A stretch of DNA of 64,000 nt from Biscogniauxia marginata (lineage: Eukaryota; Ascomycota; Sordariomycetes; Xylariales; Xylariaceae): contig MU404071.1 in NCBI GenBank assembly GCA_022695795.1, positions 186,001-250,000 of the forward strand, written 5' to 3'. This document shows, piece by piece, positions 1 through 12,054 of the stretch. Within the stretch, counting starts at the first letter, position 1. Each line of letters opens with the position of its first letter. A program made the position numbers and the translations under genes. Below the pieces are notes generated by a model. The model was not told the origin of the DNA, did not search any database, and saw only the letters and a list, made by a program, of their open reading frames with translations.

Positions 1-1229
1 TCACATTTTACATGAATCTAATCTTGTACTTATTTCACGCATGCCACAAATGCGCATAATCTGCATCCTTCTGTTTTGACTTGCAAATTTATCTCGCTAT
101 GGCGTTTGATAAATATCGAATATTGAGCCTCAAATAAGGGGAGAGGAGGCTGCGAGCCACCGCAGGTTTGAAGCATTAACTCTGCGTGACCAGTCTTGCG
201 CCATTGAGTACCTATGCCGTTTATGACGTTCTCGGTATGACGATCCATGTCTTGGTGTGGCTTGACAAGCAGGCAAGAAAACCGGCTGAGACGAGAAAAC
301 CAGTGTGCTAGTTAGCAAAGGGTGACGTTAGATGTGCAAGTCCCCGCAAGGGTGCGCTGGCGAATAGGGGCCCGCGCAAGGCCTTGAATTCCTTTGGTTC
401 GGATCTAGATGGATCGTCCACCCGCACTAAGAATAAGATCACGACGATACTATAACGGGCGACCGGCTGGCGTTAGAGACTTATTAGTTGGAGACTTGAG
501 GCCACAAGGGAAGTGTGGCTACCGTGGCTGACGAGGACTGCGACTACACTCCAAGTCTTGTACTCCAACCATCCATGTTGACTATGTTGTGTAACTAGTC
601 AGATAGTCGATGGATGCTGTTAAGCACCAAACCGAGCGTCAGGCAACTCTAGGTGATCGAGATCCGCCGGTGCGGCACCCTATGGTGTAAAGTACGTTGT
701 GCTACGCGGTTTCGAGCAAGAATCTTGTTTTCCCTCCCCGTTCAGGGAAACCCCGGCCAATTATAATCCAAGTTTCTCTAATACATTCATCATTGCGTTC
801 TACACCACTTCATGCACGTAAATCGACCAGCAAGCCACAGTCAGGGTTCGTCGGGAGTCCGTGGCAAACCAACGACATCACTGCTCGCCAACCCGGCAGC
901 CTCATTCGTGGCTTGTTAGGGAGTGTTCATGACAAGCCTTGCTTGCCTTATCATGGCTTCCATGTCTTCCCTCCTAATGACGTCCTAGTTTGGCGATTCA
1001 ATATGCTAACGGGAGTGTCATGACGTCGAAAATAATGTCTGGAGGGTCTTAACCTGCGGGGCAGGACGGGAGCTCTGTTCTCCTTAATATATTCTCACGA
1101 ACCAACCTGACTTGTGACGTAGGTCAAGTCCTCGTTCGTACGACTTTCTGCTTTCTACCTCAAGATCAAAGTTTTCATAAATATCAATACATCGCAGCTT
1201 TCTCCTCGAATAATAATAATCCAAATTCC
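1..1229. other. Intergenic, promoter side of the LEA-repeat gene
   Basis: No convincing coding region is visible. Open frames here are short, lack fungal codon flow and have no recognisable motif. The last 100 bases before the ATG at 1230 are A/C-rich with TAATAATAAT just upstream, as in an ordinary fungal 5' leader. Confidence 0.5.
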
Positions 1230-4200
1230 ATGACCCAATCCCACATTCATCCCAATCAACAACATCCTAGTAGAGTCGTCGTGACTACCACTACACAACA
1301 ATTAATCACAGACGAAGATCCGGTCACTATCATCCACCCTGCTGCTATGTCTGGAATAGCAGAATCCGCTAAAGGCCTGACCAGCCCGTTGGGCAAGATC
1401 ACAGAACAGTCACCTGATGTCGAGAAGCCCGGAGACGTCGGCTCTGTCCCGTCAGCGCCACGTTCCATGCCAGACACATCTGAGTCGAACGTGGCATTAT
1501 CTAATGAAGGTGAAGGTGAAGGCGAGATGGTGCCCGCTGCGGGGCGCCTGAACGAAAAAGGAGAAGTCATCGACGACGATGGAAACCCGATCGGTAAAGT
1601 CACCAACGGTGACGCGACAAAGTTTGCTGGTTTCATCGTCACACAAGAAGGAGAGATCCTGGACGACGATGGAGAGGTTGTCGGCAAAGCCGAACCCCTA
1701 GACGACGTTGCCTCTGAACTCAATTACACTACTAAGACCGGAAAAGAGGCGTCGACCCCTGATCCGGTGAAGGAGCAGCGCAGCGGCGGAGGATTCCGCG
1801 GCTTAGGAAATACGCTGTGGGGTGTCGGGAGTTCAGCACAATCCGCAGTCGGTGGAGTCTCGGGTCTCCTTGGCAGGACAACCAAGGACACTACCGGGGC
1901 TGTCGGCGACACGGCAAAGGGTGTCACGGACGCCGCGGGAGACGCGACAGGTACTCGTGGTGTGACGGACACCGTCGGCGACACAGTCAAAGGAGCTACG
2001 GATACCGTCGGAGACACTGCCGAGGGCGCCACGGGTGCCGTCGGTGATACCACCAAGGGAGTGACGGACACTGTCGGGGATACTGCTCAGGGTGCAACTG
2101 GTACCGTAGAAGACACGACTAAGGGAGCCACTGACACAGCCGAAGGAGCTACTGAGGATGTAGATGTACCTGAAACTGAAGGTGTGCCCGAAACTGAAGA
2201 CGTGCCTGACACTGAGGGTGTACCTGGCAGTGGAGTAGTTGCCGACACCGCCGAAGGAACTACTCAGGATGTAGACGTACCTGATACTGAAGGCGTTACC
2301 CAAGATGTCCAAGACATGACCGAGGATGCGCCGCCAATCGACATGAAGGATATGACAGAAGGAGCCACGGAACAACAACAACTTGGTTCCCAGGCAGGTC
2401 TAGGATCTCAGCTAGGGTCAAAGGCAGATCTTGGTTCCAAGGTTGGATCTAAAGCGGACCTTGCCTCAAAGGTTGGCTCGAAAGAAGACTTGGGATCTAA
2501 AGTCGGCAGCCTGGCAGAGCAAGAACCTATCCCGATCGAGGTTCCATCTTTATCGCCATCAGTCGCCAACAAAGTTGTCGCTATGTTCGAAGGGCCTTTC
2601 ACTATCGCTGACGGAGGTAAGGTCACTGACCAAACCGGCAAAGTCCTCGGAAAGCTAGCCGCAGGGTCAGATATTCAAGATCTAATCGGCAAGGAAGTTA
2701 ATGGCATCGATGGCGAAGGGAACCTCCTGGGCGAGAATGATACAGTATTGGGCAAGGTGGACATTGCACCGGAGGGCTCAATCGCCCAGCGCATCAAAGA
2801 GGAAATCCCCGAAGCTGCAGAACGCCTCGACGCTCTAGAGAAGGTCGAGCAAGCACGGCAAGCAGCACCTATCCAAATTCCGTCATTTGCACCGTCTGTT
2901 GCCGACAAGGTCATTGCCATGTTTGAAGGCCCCTTCAACATCGCCGAAGATGGTCAGATAACAGACCAGAACGGCAAGATCCTTGGCAAGCTCGCCGAGG
3001 GCCAAGATTATCAGCACCTGATTGGTAAGGATATTAAGGGTATCGATGGTCAGGGTAATCTCCTCGGCGACAATGAGACTGTACTTGGCAAGGTCGACCT
3101 TGTGCCCGAGGGTACAATCATCGATCGCATTAGGGACCAAGTTCCTGAGGCTGCCCCACGTCTCGATGCTCTCGATGCTGCTAAGAAGCAGGCCGAGGAA
3201 GCGGCTGAGGGCCAGGTCGACTTACCCGATATCTCTATTCTAGAGGGACTTAAGATTAACAAGCTCGGCAACGTCGTTGATGACAACGGTAACCCTATTG
3301 GTAGGGTGAAGAGTGGTGAGTTGAAGAACCTTGTTGGCAAGATGCCCGACAAGAATGGCAAGGTGTGGGATACTCGCGGCAACGTTATTGGTGAGGTTGA
3401 GGTCTTACCTGAAGCTGTCCAGAATGTGTCTTCACCATTTGAGGACTTCCCTGACGCGACCGTCGACAAGTTTGGCAAGGTCATCTACGACGGCCGCCAG
3501 GTCGGCGTTGTCGTTGGCGACGACTTCCAGAAGCTGATCGGCAAGAAAGTGGATGCCGACGGTGACATTCTTGATAAGAATGGAAACGTCATTGGCCATG
3601 CGGAGCGTGCCGAAGAGGAGGAGCCTGAAGAGCCCGAAGAGGAGGCCATTGACTACTCAATGCTGCGCGACAAAAAGGTTAATAAATTAGGCAACGTGGT
3701 CGACGACAAGGGTATGATTTGGGGCCACGTTGTCCAGGGAGTTCTCAAGAACCTGATCGGCAAGAAGGTCGGTGACAACGGTGAAATCTTCAATGATGCT
3801 GGCAAGATTATCGGCAAGGCTGAGCCTGTCCCTGACAGCGAGCGCGAGGACGTCAAGGAACCATCGCCGTTCGAAGACTTCCCCGACGCCATTGTTGGTG
3901 ACGACGGCAAGGTCATGTTCAACGGCGAACAAGTCGGCATTGTAGTCGAGGGTGACGCCAAGAAGCTAAAGGGCAAGACAGTCGACGCCGATGGTGATAT
4001 CCTGGATAAGGCAGGCAACCTTCTGGGTCGCGCTGAGCGCTGGGAACCAGAGGCGCCTGAGCCTGAACCTGAAATCGACATGTCTGCCTTGGCTGGAAAG
4101 CGCATCAACAAGGCTGGCAACGCCGTGGACAAGCACGGTGATATCTACGGTCGCGTCATCGAAGGCGACATCTCGCGTTTAATTGGCAAGATGTGCGATA

Positions 4201-5413
4201 AGAATGGCTTCATCCGCAACGAAGGCGGTGATGTTATCGGCAAGTGCGAGTTAATCCCCGAGGCTGAGCGCGAAGGTATGAAAGAAGGGCCATTTACCGA
4301 ACTCCCCGGCTGCACGGTCAACAAGGAAGGGAAGGTCGTCACCCCTGGTGGTGATGTAGTCGGCCGCCTCGTCTCCGGCGATCCCAAGGTCCTCTTCGGC
4401 CGTCCTGTTGATGACGACGGCGACATCTGCGACAAGAACGGCAATGTTCTTGGCCATGCCGAGCGCTGGGAAGAGCCTGAGGTCCCCAAAGACGTCAATC
4501 CGATGTCTGGCCGTAGAGTCAACCGTGAAGGGAACGTCGTCGATGAGAACGGCGACGTCATAGGCAAACTTACTACTGGTGTTCTGAGCCAGTGCGCTGG
4601 CAAGAAGATCGACGACGATGGTGATGTCGTTGACCAGAAGGGGTCCATCCTGGGTCACTGCTCTCTTCTTGAGGAGATTCCTGAACCTGAACCCGAGCCT
4701 GAGGAGAGTGAAGAAGAAAGGGAAGCTCGCCTGAAGCTGGAGCAAGATCGTAAGATCGCTGGCCAGATTGCATTCTGCATTGAGCAGTCGCTTGACAAGA
4801 TCAAGCCCATCTGCAAGATGATTGTTGACGTAAGTGTTATCACACCCCGACTAACGTGCCCATAATCGGATATGTACTAACATGTCTACAGAGAATCGAT
4901 GCCGAGGAGCGCAAGCCTGAGGATGAGCGCGATGAGGAGGAGCTCGTCAAGCAGGTGCGGCCGCTCATTGAGGAGGCTGGCAAGATCCTCACGGAAGCCA
5001 ATGGAGTCATCCGTGGTCTCGACCCGGACGGCCGCATCTCGGCCAATGCTAAGCACAAGACGGCGGCGCGTGAGGCCACCCCGGAGGAGTACCGGCTCGC
5101 GGACCTCCTGAAAGAGCTCACGGGCACCGTGACTGAGACTATCGAGAATGCGAAGCGTAAGCTCGAGGACATGCCCCGCGCCAAGAAGGGTATCAACCCC
5201 CTCTGGGGCCTGCTCTCCGAGCCACTCTTCCAGATTTTGGCTGCCGTCGGCTTGCTACTCAGCGGTGTGTTGGGACTCGTTGGCAAGCTTTTGAACGGCC
5301 TCGGCCTTGGTGGCTTAGTGAATAATCTCCTGGGCGGACTCGGTCTTACCAAGGTACTAGATGGCCTCGGTCTGGGGTCGATTCTGGCGCCCATCACTGG
5401 CAAGAAGAAGTAA
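1230..5413 (+). CDS. Large multi-repeat LEA/DUF3659 protein (1373 aa)
   Basis: Two exons, 1230..4829 and 4892..5413. The 62-bp intron has a GTAAGT donor and a TACTAAC branch site, and joins in phase 0. The product is very hydrophilic and repetitive. Residues about 105-157 hold a first DUF3659-type unit (GxVxDDxGxxIGK...GxxxDDDGxxxGKAE). Residues about 221-335 are an 11-residue-type LEA repeat (variants of DTVGDTAKGAT). Residues about 386-427 repeat GSKxDLGSKV. Two near-duplicate modules of about 115 residues follow (about 430-655), then a run of further DUF3659 units to about residue 1150, many with DKxGNVxGHAER. The C-terminal 170 residues are an acidic helical segment followed by a Gly/Leu-rich tail. 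Fungal proteins of this build are usually annotated LEA-domain proteins and presumed to protect against stress or desiccation; that role is inference. A 116-aa protein at 8975 carries similar repeats. The start is the only ATG that opens the whole frame. Confidence 0.9.
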
Positions 5414-6179
5414 ATTGTCACGTAAGTGAAGGATGTGTAATGTTCTAATGAATACTGGCCTGTGATGATTGTGATTTTGAATTTGGGTGGAAAAGGGGTC
5501 TCTCGAGTATTTTGCTATGTGGAGAAAACAGCCTATGTCTTGTAATGTTTATCTATGCTATTTTATTATGATCACAGTTTCACACTTGGTTATCAAGAGT
5601 TCTCACATCTTATGCGGGCATTTCTACCCATTCGATTTTCTATGATGTCTTAATAAATTGCCTATCGTTCTCAATATCCACCTGAAGTCTGTTCTCGTAA
5701 ACAAGGCCAAGCATCGTGGATGCAGGCTATAGGAAACATTTGGCTTCAAGGTGACCTTATATTAATTAACATGATATACACGTGCTGTGCTAGTGAATAG
5801 CTCTGGATACCTTCATTGGTATCTATGACAGTCACTCTACACAGCACAGCCTTAGAGCTAGCGATCGGACTGCAAACTAGCCTAGCTTAGTCTCACGAAG
5901 AAACAAGATCTATCAGAAGTAGTTATGCGTTAATGACGTTGTATGACGTTGCGCTGGCCATCTTGGAGGGTGCGACTGAATGGGAGTCACCAGTCGTCAT
6001 GCTACGGAAACTTGCCTCTTCAGCCCGTCGTGCGTCGGAGTGGCTCAGCCTGCTCTCCCAAACTGAAACACTAGAACAGATAAAAACCCTATTATTAATC
6101 TATAATTGTTCGCAGTGCTGCACAATATTATTACTATTTCATTGTGTCTAAGATCAAGATTGCCCTTACCTCCTGAGAA
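5414..6179. other. Intergenic, 3' end of LEA gene and 5' leader of hydrolase gene
   Basis: AT-rich 3'-flank text followed by the leader of the next gene. A 72-codon open frame at 5933..6151 has no family resemblance and is not called. Nothing else is seen. Confidence 0.4.
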
Positions 6180-8162
6180 ATGCCGCGAACACTGTTGCTT
6201 TGCTTCATCCATGGTTTCAAGGTGAGATAGGAAGGATATAGAGGAGGCTGTCAGCTGGCTAAGAGCGCAATAGGGAAACGATGACACGTTTCGTACCTTT
6301 CCTTATGATCTAAAGACGCAGGTCGCGAAGAAGCTCCCCGACCATAGTGTAGAGTCGATTGTATATCCGAAGTATGAGACAAAGGGCGAATTGGGACAGT
6401 GCTCGGAAGCCTTTCTATCATGGTAATACATACATATATCACCTCCCCGATAATCTGTGACTAATAGAAGTTTTAACTATATTAGGCTCAAGGAGAAAGT
6501 TATGGAGGTGCGGAAGACTCACTGCGAGAAACCGTGGCCGCCACATGATCGCGACGTTGGAGTTGTTCTAGTTGCACATTCTATGGGGTTAGTGATGAAA
6601 TGCGCAACATGCTGAAAATATATAGCTAACATCTTTCTAGGGGGTTCGTTGCGTCGGATTCTCTATTCCTGATCCTGAATGAGAGAATTTCCAATGACAA
6701 CGAGATGTCGTTCATATTTCCTTTAATACAAGGAATCCTAACTTTCGACACCCCGTTCAATGGCCTTGCGCGATCAATGTTTGTTTACGGTGCATTCTCA
6801 AACTACCAAAAAGTCAGCAGTGTTTTCAACGTCATGACAGCGTTGTCAGCAGCACCATCTGTCCTCGGCAAGACAGCCTTCAGAGAAACAGCTGCAAATC
6901 TTCCCTCGAAGAAGTCCTCAAGTCCAGCGTGGAAAGGCTGGCAAATGGTCGCAGTGCGTACAGGCACCGTTGGCGCCATTGCTGCTGGAGGTGTAGCGGC
7001 CTACATGAACCGCCAGCAGATCCTAGATGGCATGCGAAGCGTGCGCAACCTCAACAAGGAGTCTATCAAGGAGGGATACCAACAAAGCATTGACACGCTT
7101 AGTCAAGGGCTGGCATACATCAATCGCGGAAATGTCGGACGGTCTTTCGAGTATCTGTCTGACCACTTCACTTTCGTGGGCACTCTCATGAAACAACAAG
7201 AGCTGAGCCGAAGGTTGGAACGTATGGGAGCTCTAAAGGGAATCGGTATTCACGATTTCTACACATCACTCGGCGAAAACGGGATGTGGAGCGGGGGCTA
7301 CTTTGTCCCAGAGCGAACATTCTGTGCCATCCCCGCCTTGGATCATCAGGCGTATCATATATTCTCACGGCAAGTCATCAAGAGGACCGAAGATGAAATC
7401 CAAGCACACGTCAGTATGTTCATCCGCGACAAAAACGATGAGTACGAGCAGATGACGGAGGAAGCAAGCAATCTGGTCATTAAATGGTTCAACGACGATT
7501 CTGATATTGTTGACGATCCTAAGTTTGCAACACCGCCGCCACCAGAACCGGCAGAGCAACTTGTAATTACTACCGAAGATGGTGATGAAGTCCCCAAGAT
7601 AGGGAGCATCACAAATAATGAGGATGTATCAGAGAGTTTGACGGAAAGCGACCAGGATATGAACCTTCCTGATGAATCGCCCTTGGACATCGCCGCGGCT
7701 GCTGCCGCTGTGCCTTTGCCGGACGATGATGAAGACACCCCTCCTGTGACGGAGACCCAGGAGATGGAAAAGAGCACCTATATGCGGTACTTGATGAGTG
7801 TCGCACAGCAAGCTGGAACTGGTGTGAAATCCTACGTGCCTACCAAGATGCCTGAGATGCCCTCAGGTCCGAGCTTCAAGTCAATCATCCCGACGCAGAT
7901 GCCCCAGATGCCGTCAATTCCGAGACCCACCGTTAACATATTCGGTCGGAAACAGCGCTCATCGGCAGACTCGACAGAAATAACCAGCGACGATAAGCCA
8001 GTGGGGCCGTCTAAGGCGACTGGATCCGTGGGAGAGAATGTAGCAGACCCCCCTAATCAGGCCAAAGATGGTGCGCAACCTTCCCTGGAACCTACAACAG
8101 CAGCCCAAGTCAGCACTGACCCGAAGACCAAAAATGAACCGTCTATACCCGCCGCAAAATGA
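6180..8162 (+). CDS. Alpha/beta hydrolase, DUF676 serine esterase/lipase-like (604 aa)
   Basis: Four exons: 6180..6221, 6274..6422, 6486..6587 and 6641..8162. Introns of 52, 63 and 53 bp all keep the frame. The short first exon encodes MPRTLLLCFIHGFK and the second starts GNDDTF, together the oxyanion-region HGF motif typical of the fungal DUF676-like hydrolases. The nucleophile elbow VAHSMGG spans the third intron and puts the catalytic serine at residue 96. LTFDTPFNGL follows about 35 residues later. Residues about 180-200 are Ala/Gly-rich and could be a short membrane segment. The last 220 residues are acidic and Pro/Ser-rich and look disordered, with two KMPEMPSGPSFKS-like motifs (the second TQMPQMPSIP). 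The substrate is unknown. A start at an internal ATG (6705) would drop the catalytic core, so the upstream exons are required. Confidence 0.88.
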
Positions 8163-8974
8163 TGGGAATGAGATACGCTGGGCTGAGCATTATTGTTGGG
8201 TGTCGAATTCTAGGTTATGGTAGGGGTAAGGTGGTGAATCGGTGGGTAACCTGGTTGGTATAAGGTTTACGGAACGAGCAATGACAGGGGAGTTCCTGGA
8301 AACAGAAACCTTTTGGTATGGGGTACGCCGGTAGTAGTTGGAGTCTCTCTTTTCGAGATCGAGGAAACTGAGAATTAGACAGGTCATCGGTGTTGAAGAA
8401 ACCACAAATTTCGTAGATACAAGCATCCCTTGACATTATCGACTTCGTTCTGGCCTCTGTGATCCTTATTTTAACTTATAGCCGGCGATCCACTCCTGAG
8501 TAGGTCAGACTACCTTTCATATTTCCACGCCTCTTCGTGATCTAACCGACATCTGGCCTTTCAATAAGCTTCAGTAGTCCATATCTTTAGGGCGTGCCGT
8601 TACGCGGCCATTCGGTGTCTCTGATCCCATCATTAAACCTTACGCATGTAAAAGCTATCGCATCCTTGTAATTCATGGGCAGACTACAGGCTTCTTCGTA
8701 TTGGTTGCCATTGGTGATCTCATGACGTTATTAGAATGCTTCGGTAAACGTCACAGGTTGCGGTTTCGACGCAGAGAGTCAAACTCCCCCCTTCGTATCA
8801 AGATTCGCATAATAATGAGAGGGGAAGGCTCTAACCCTACAAAAACCTTGTAGACAGTCTTGCTACCTGAGAACTTATTCGATAATAAAGGCAGAATTTA
8901 TTGAAAATCACGGTCCTCATTTCCGAGTGTTTCAGAAATAAGCTTTAAAAATCAATCACAACATAAGAGCAACG
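8163..8974. other. Intergenic upstream of the small LEA-like gene
   Basis: No coding signal. Position 8818-8826 contains AGAGGGGAA, which includes the AGGGG core of fungal stress-response elements. A single copy is weak evidence, but it fits a stress-protein promoter. Confidence 0.3.
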
Positions 8975-9325
8975 ATGTCCGGCAACCAAGATAAAGCCAA
9001 GTCACAGGCATCCGGCGCCGGCGGCGGACTCCTGGGCGGCCTCGTCGGGGGCGTAGACAACATCCTGACGGGGGGCGAGAAGGCCCAGGGCCAGGGCGGG
9101 GTGCTCGGTGGGCTGACCGGCACTCTGGGCAAGACTACGGAGGGGGTCGGCAGCACGCTGACCAAGACGACCGAGGGCCTGGGCAACACGGTCGCCGACA
9201 CGACGCGGGGTGCGGGCGACGTCGTCGGCTCCACTACCGAGGGCGTCGGGAACCTCGGTAAGGGCGTTACCGGTACGCTGGACAATACCGTCAAGGGCGT
9301 TGCTGGGTCGGACCGGAAAGAGTAG
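8975..9325 (+). CDS. Small LEA-like glycine-rich hydrophilic protein (116 aa)
   Basis: Single exon with an ATG in a good A-rich context. After a GGGLLGGLVGG stretch (about residues 17-27), residues about 47-108 are repeated 11-residue-like units of the type TTEGVGSTLTK / TTEGLGNTVAD / TTRGAGDVVGS. It has no cysteine or tryptophan and few large hydrophobic residues. The repeats resemble residues 221-335 of the 1373-aa LEA/DUF3659 protein at 1230, so the two probably share ancestry or function in dehydration or heat protection; function is inferred. The codons are strikingly GC-rich compared with the flanking DNA. No signal peptide. Confidence 0.75.
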   Translation: MSGNQDKAKSQASGAGGGLLGGLVGGVDNILTGGEKAQGQGGVLGGLTGTLGKTTEGVGSTLTKTTEGLGNTVADTTRGAGDVVGSTTEGVGNLGKGVTGTLDNTVKGVAGSDRKE

Positions 9326-12054
9326 AGACAGTAACAGCAGGGTGCTTGTTGGGCCTTAATGAAGGATAGATCGATGGATGGGGATGAGGATGGGGAGGGA
9401 GATGAAGGCAGAGTGGGTTTGTAGGTCGTGGTGATGGGAGCTCGGAGGGTTTATGATACGGAAGAGGGGGGAGGGTCGTGATAAGATGTGGTGTTTTAAG
9501 GAAATGCATATTACATAGCACGTCTAGGTCGTGATAATTGATATCACTTCATCTCCTGTTGCTGTTTTTATGCGTTCACTTACATTCTACACGTGGTTGC
9601 TGGCCATTCTATTCATGAACTGATCGAGCATGGTCTCAGCGGCGTGTTTATAACCCACTTCTCTCAATCACCATGCCATTCTGGCATACTGTCTCACGAC
9701 CCAGTCTATGCCACTAGGGGAAATCTGGTGCCTCTTTTAAGGCCTAGCCTAAACAATGTCCCGATGGTGTCTCGCTACCTCTTTCAGCTCTCGATCAATT
9801 CACTTCAACTGAAACACTAGCTTCTTCAAATGTTTCATCGCCATAACAGATTTGAGATGGGTAAATTCGTCACATGATGATCTCGATGCATTCTGGAGTA
9901 TTTAGATCAAGGTGCGGGGATAGAGGCATTAGTATAGGCGTTTTAGGTAAATGTGGTGGTATATCACGGCAGAAGATTGCCACCTAAAGTGCGATGAATG
10001 ATGTATTGGATACCGTGCATTCTTCAGTGCGGCACGCTGCAGAATTACCTCTTGGTACTCCGTAATAAGATGTACATGGAAACATAGTAAATGCTACGTC
10101 CGAATTGACACGGACTGGGGAAGTACCTATGGATGTAGCGTACACATAGAAGTTTTAGAATGGCTTGTATCAACAAGACGACGTCACCCCCCTTTACAGC
10201 CTTTACAGCCACACTTAGTTTAAGCCCATAGGATGTAGCTGACATGGAGTACATGTAGTCACTCACTTGGCGGAAGTTAGGGTTAGAGTCTATGTATGCA
10301 ATATGTAGTTTAATAGGTTATATGGTATAATGCCTGATCAATCGGCCCAAGCTCTTTATTATACAACTCGCAAACACGCAAACATCGCTCAATTCAGGTA
10401 ACACAGTGCTCTCTTATAGAATGTACCTACATCATATTACTTCAATTGCTTATTTATTTCTCTCACCCTTTTTCCCTTGTTAGGTAATTACATTTAAGTA
10501 CATACCCCCTTACCAATTCCGATGCTTCCGGCTGCATACGATAGTTCACGTTGGAGTATTCCCCTCACTTAAACGGGGCTTGAGAGTCTGCCTTGACATA
10601 TCATTGGCTAGGCATATAGAGTTTATATTGTAACCAGGTCGCTAACTTGTCGACTGAGGGAAACTAACGAATAGTAATTCGTCATTGAGCTCTTTTAACT
10701 TGCCGAGATCTGCACGAGTTCTTTTTAGAGTGGATGGACCAGTGCCCATGCGGCATCGGATAGCAGGTGGCTGCTAGGTATCAATTGGGCCTCCCATACC
10801 GACCTATAGATCTCACAAGCCTCGTGATCTTGCTACCGTGATATTATGCTGTACTCCGTAGTGGGTGGGTAGATATACTACCTGCTACTTGGCGCCACCT
10901 CGTTGCGATATTCAGTCTAGACCCCGCCCTCCTTATACCTTGTGTATGTATTGTAAGTATACAGATACGTAATACTTTCTCGCTATCTTATTACCTACCT
11001 ACCAGATATTGTCTAGCTATGTCTAACACCCTTTTTGGACCCACTCGTTCAGGCCTCCGAAAGGGGATCTCGGCTTGAACCTATAGCTCCAGCTCTGGTG
11101 GGGACCTTGAGGCCCCATCGTGAGGCCCCATCGCCCCCGGATTTTCCCCAGGTTTTTTACACATCTCAGGCAAAGCTGACCGACGCCAGACCCGATCGGG
11201 TAAGTATGATGTTAAATGGGTACGAGCAAGAAAAGTGGCGTGACGGAGCTCAGCGAAAACACGCCAGTCTCAGCCAAAAGTTGATGCTCTCGCCATGTTG
11301 TCGTCGTCAACCCAGGTCACGCGATTGGGATCCATCATATCAACCTACCACCGGCTTGCTGTTTCGAGTAACTCCAGGGGGGAACACGGGCTGAGAATGA
11401 GCAATTGGAATTCAAATACTGAATAATAACAGCAATAATAACTAAGATGGCATCACTCTCTGGCCCCGCCTATAATCACGGAAGCCTAACAACAGGAACT
11501 GTATCAGCTGGTTGCCGATCGTCCACACCATACGACCATCCATCTATGCACCCACCAATCGTGTGTCCGTCCCATCCCATCCTATCATCATGCTATGTAC
11601 ATGCCTAGGTAGTGGGCTATCGAGGTAAATGTACTGTACGATCTGGTACACGAGACGAGACACACGACGGGAAGTCCCCTCTTCCCATACCCCTTTTACC
11701 CCCCTCCTCCCGTCCCCTCTTTATGAAGACCTTCTCCTCTCCTGACTCTTCTTAGGCCTCTTCCCCTCTTCTGTCTCGCAGCAAGCAGCAACGACTACTA
11801 TCGAAAAGACAATCTCGGCATTCCTCCATCAGATATCAAACCTTCGTAAAAGCCATCTCCAATATCGTCACATACGGTATATTAAACTCTACGGCCTTTT
11901 TGAGGTAGCTGTTTCCCGATTGTCGACTACTTACACCGTATATATCTCAGATGGGAAGTGCTAATAGCCTATATCTAACAGCTAGCTTATAATCAATCGT
12001 CAACACTTCAGTCTTAACTTCCAATTATAAAAGAAAAAACATCTTCAATTCAAC
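9326..12054. other. Long intergenic region (2.7 kb)
   Basis: No gene with recognisable content. A 119-codon open frame at 11035..11394 starts with TTG, not ATG, and shows no domain. From about 10980 the text carries several TACCTACC/TAGGTA words found elsewhere in the window's spacers. A pyrimidine tract precedes the next gene and is listed separately. Confidence 0.4.
11676..11790 (+). promoter_or_regulatory. CT-rich promoter tract upstream of the RVDSGI gene
   Basis: About 110 bases are almost pure pyrimidine on the plus strand (runs such as CCCCTCTTCCC and CCCCCCTCCTCCC). They lie 265-380 bp upstream of the ATG at 12055. CT-rich tracts are common near transcription starts of filamentous-fungal genes. 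The assignment to this gene is by position only. Confidence 0.4.

Noticed and set aside
697..1023. 108-codon frame upstream of the LEA gene
   Set aside because: No recognisable domain and starts with a non-ATG codon; likely promoter text.
1256..2381. Minus-strand open frames opposite the LEA gene
   Set aside because: Mirror frames of a repetitive coding sequence; no motif and no introns or start of their own.
11035..11394. 119-codon open frame in the 9.3-12 kb spacer
   Set aside because: It starts with TTG, has no in-frame upstream ATG, shows no domain and has irregular composition.
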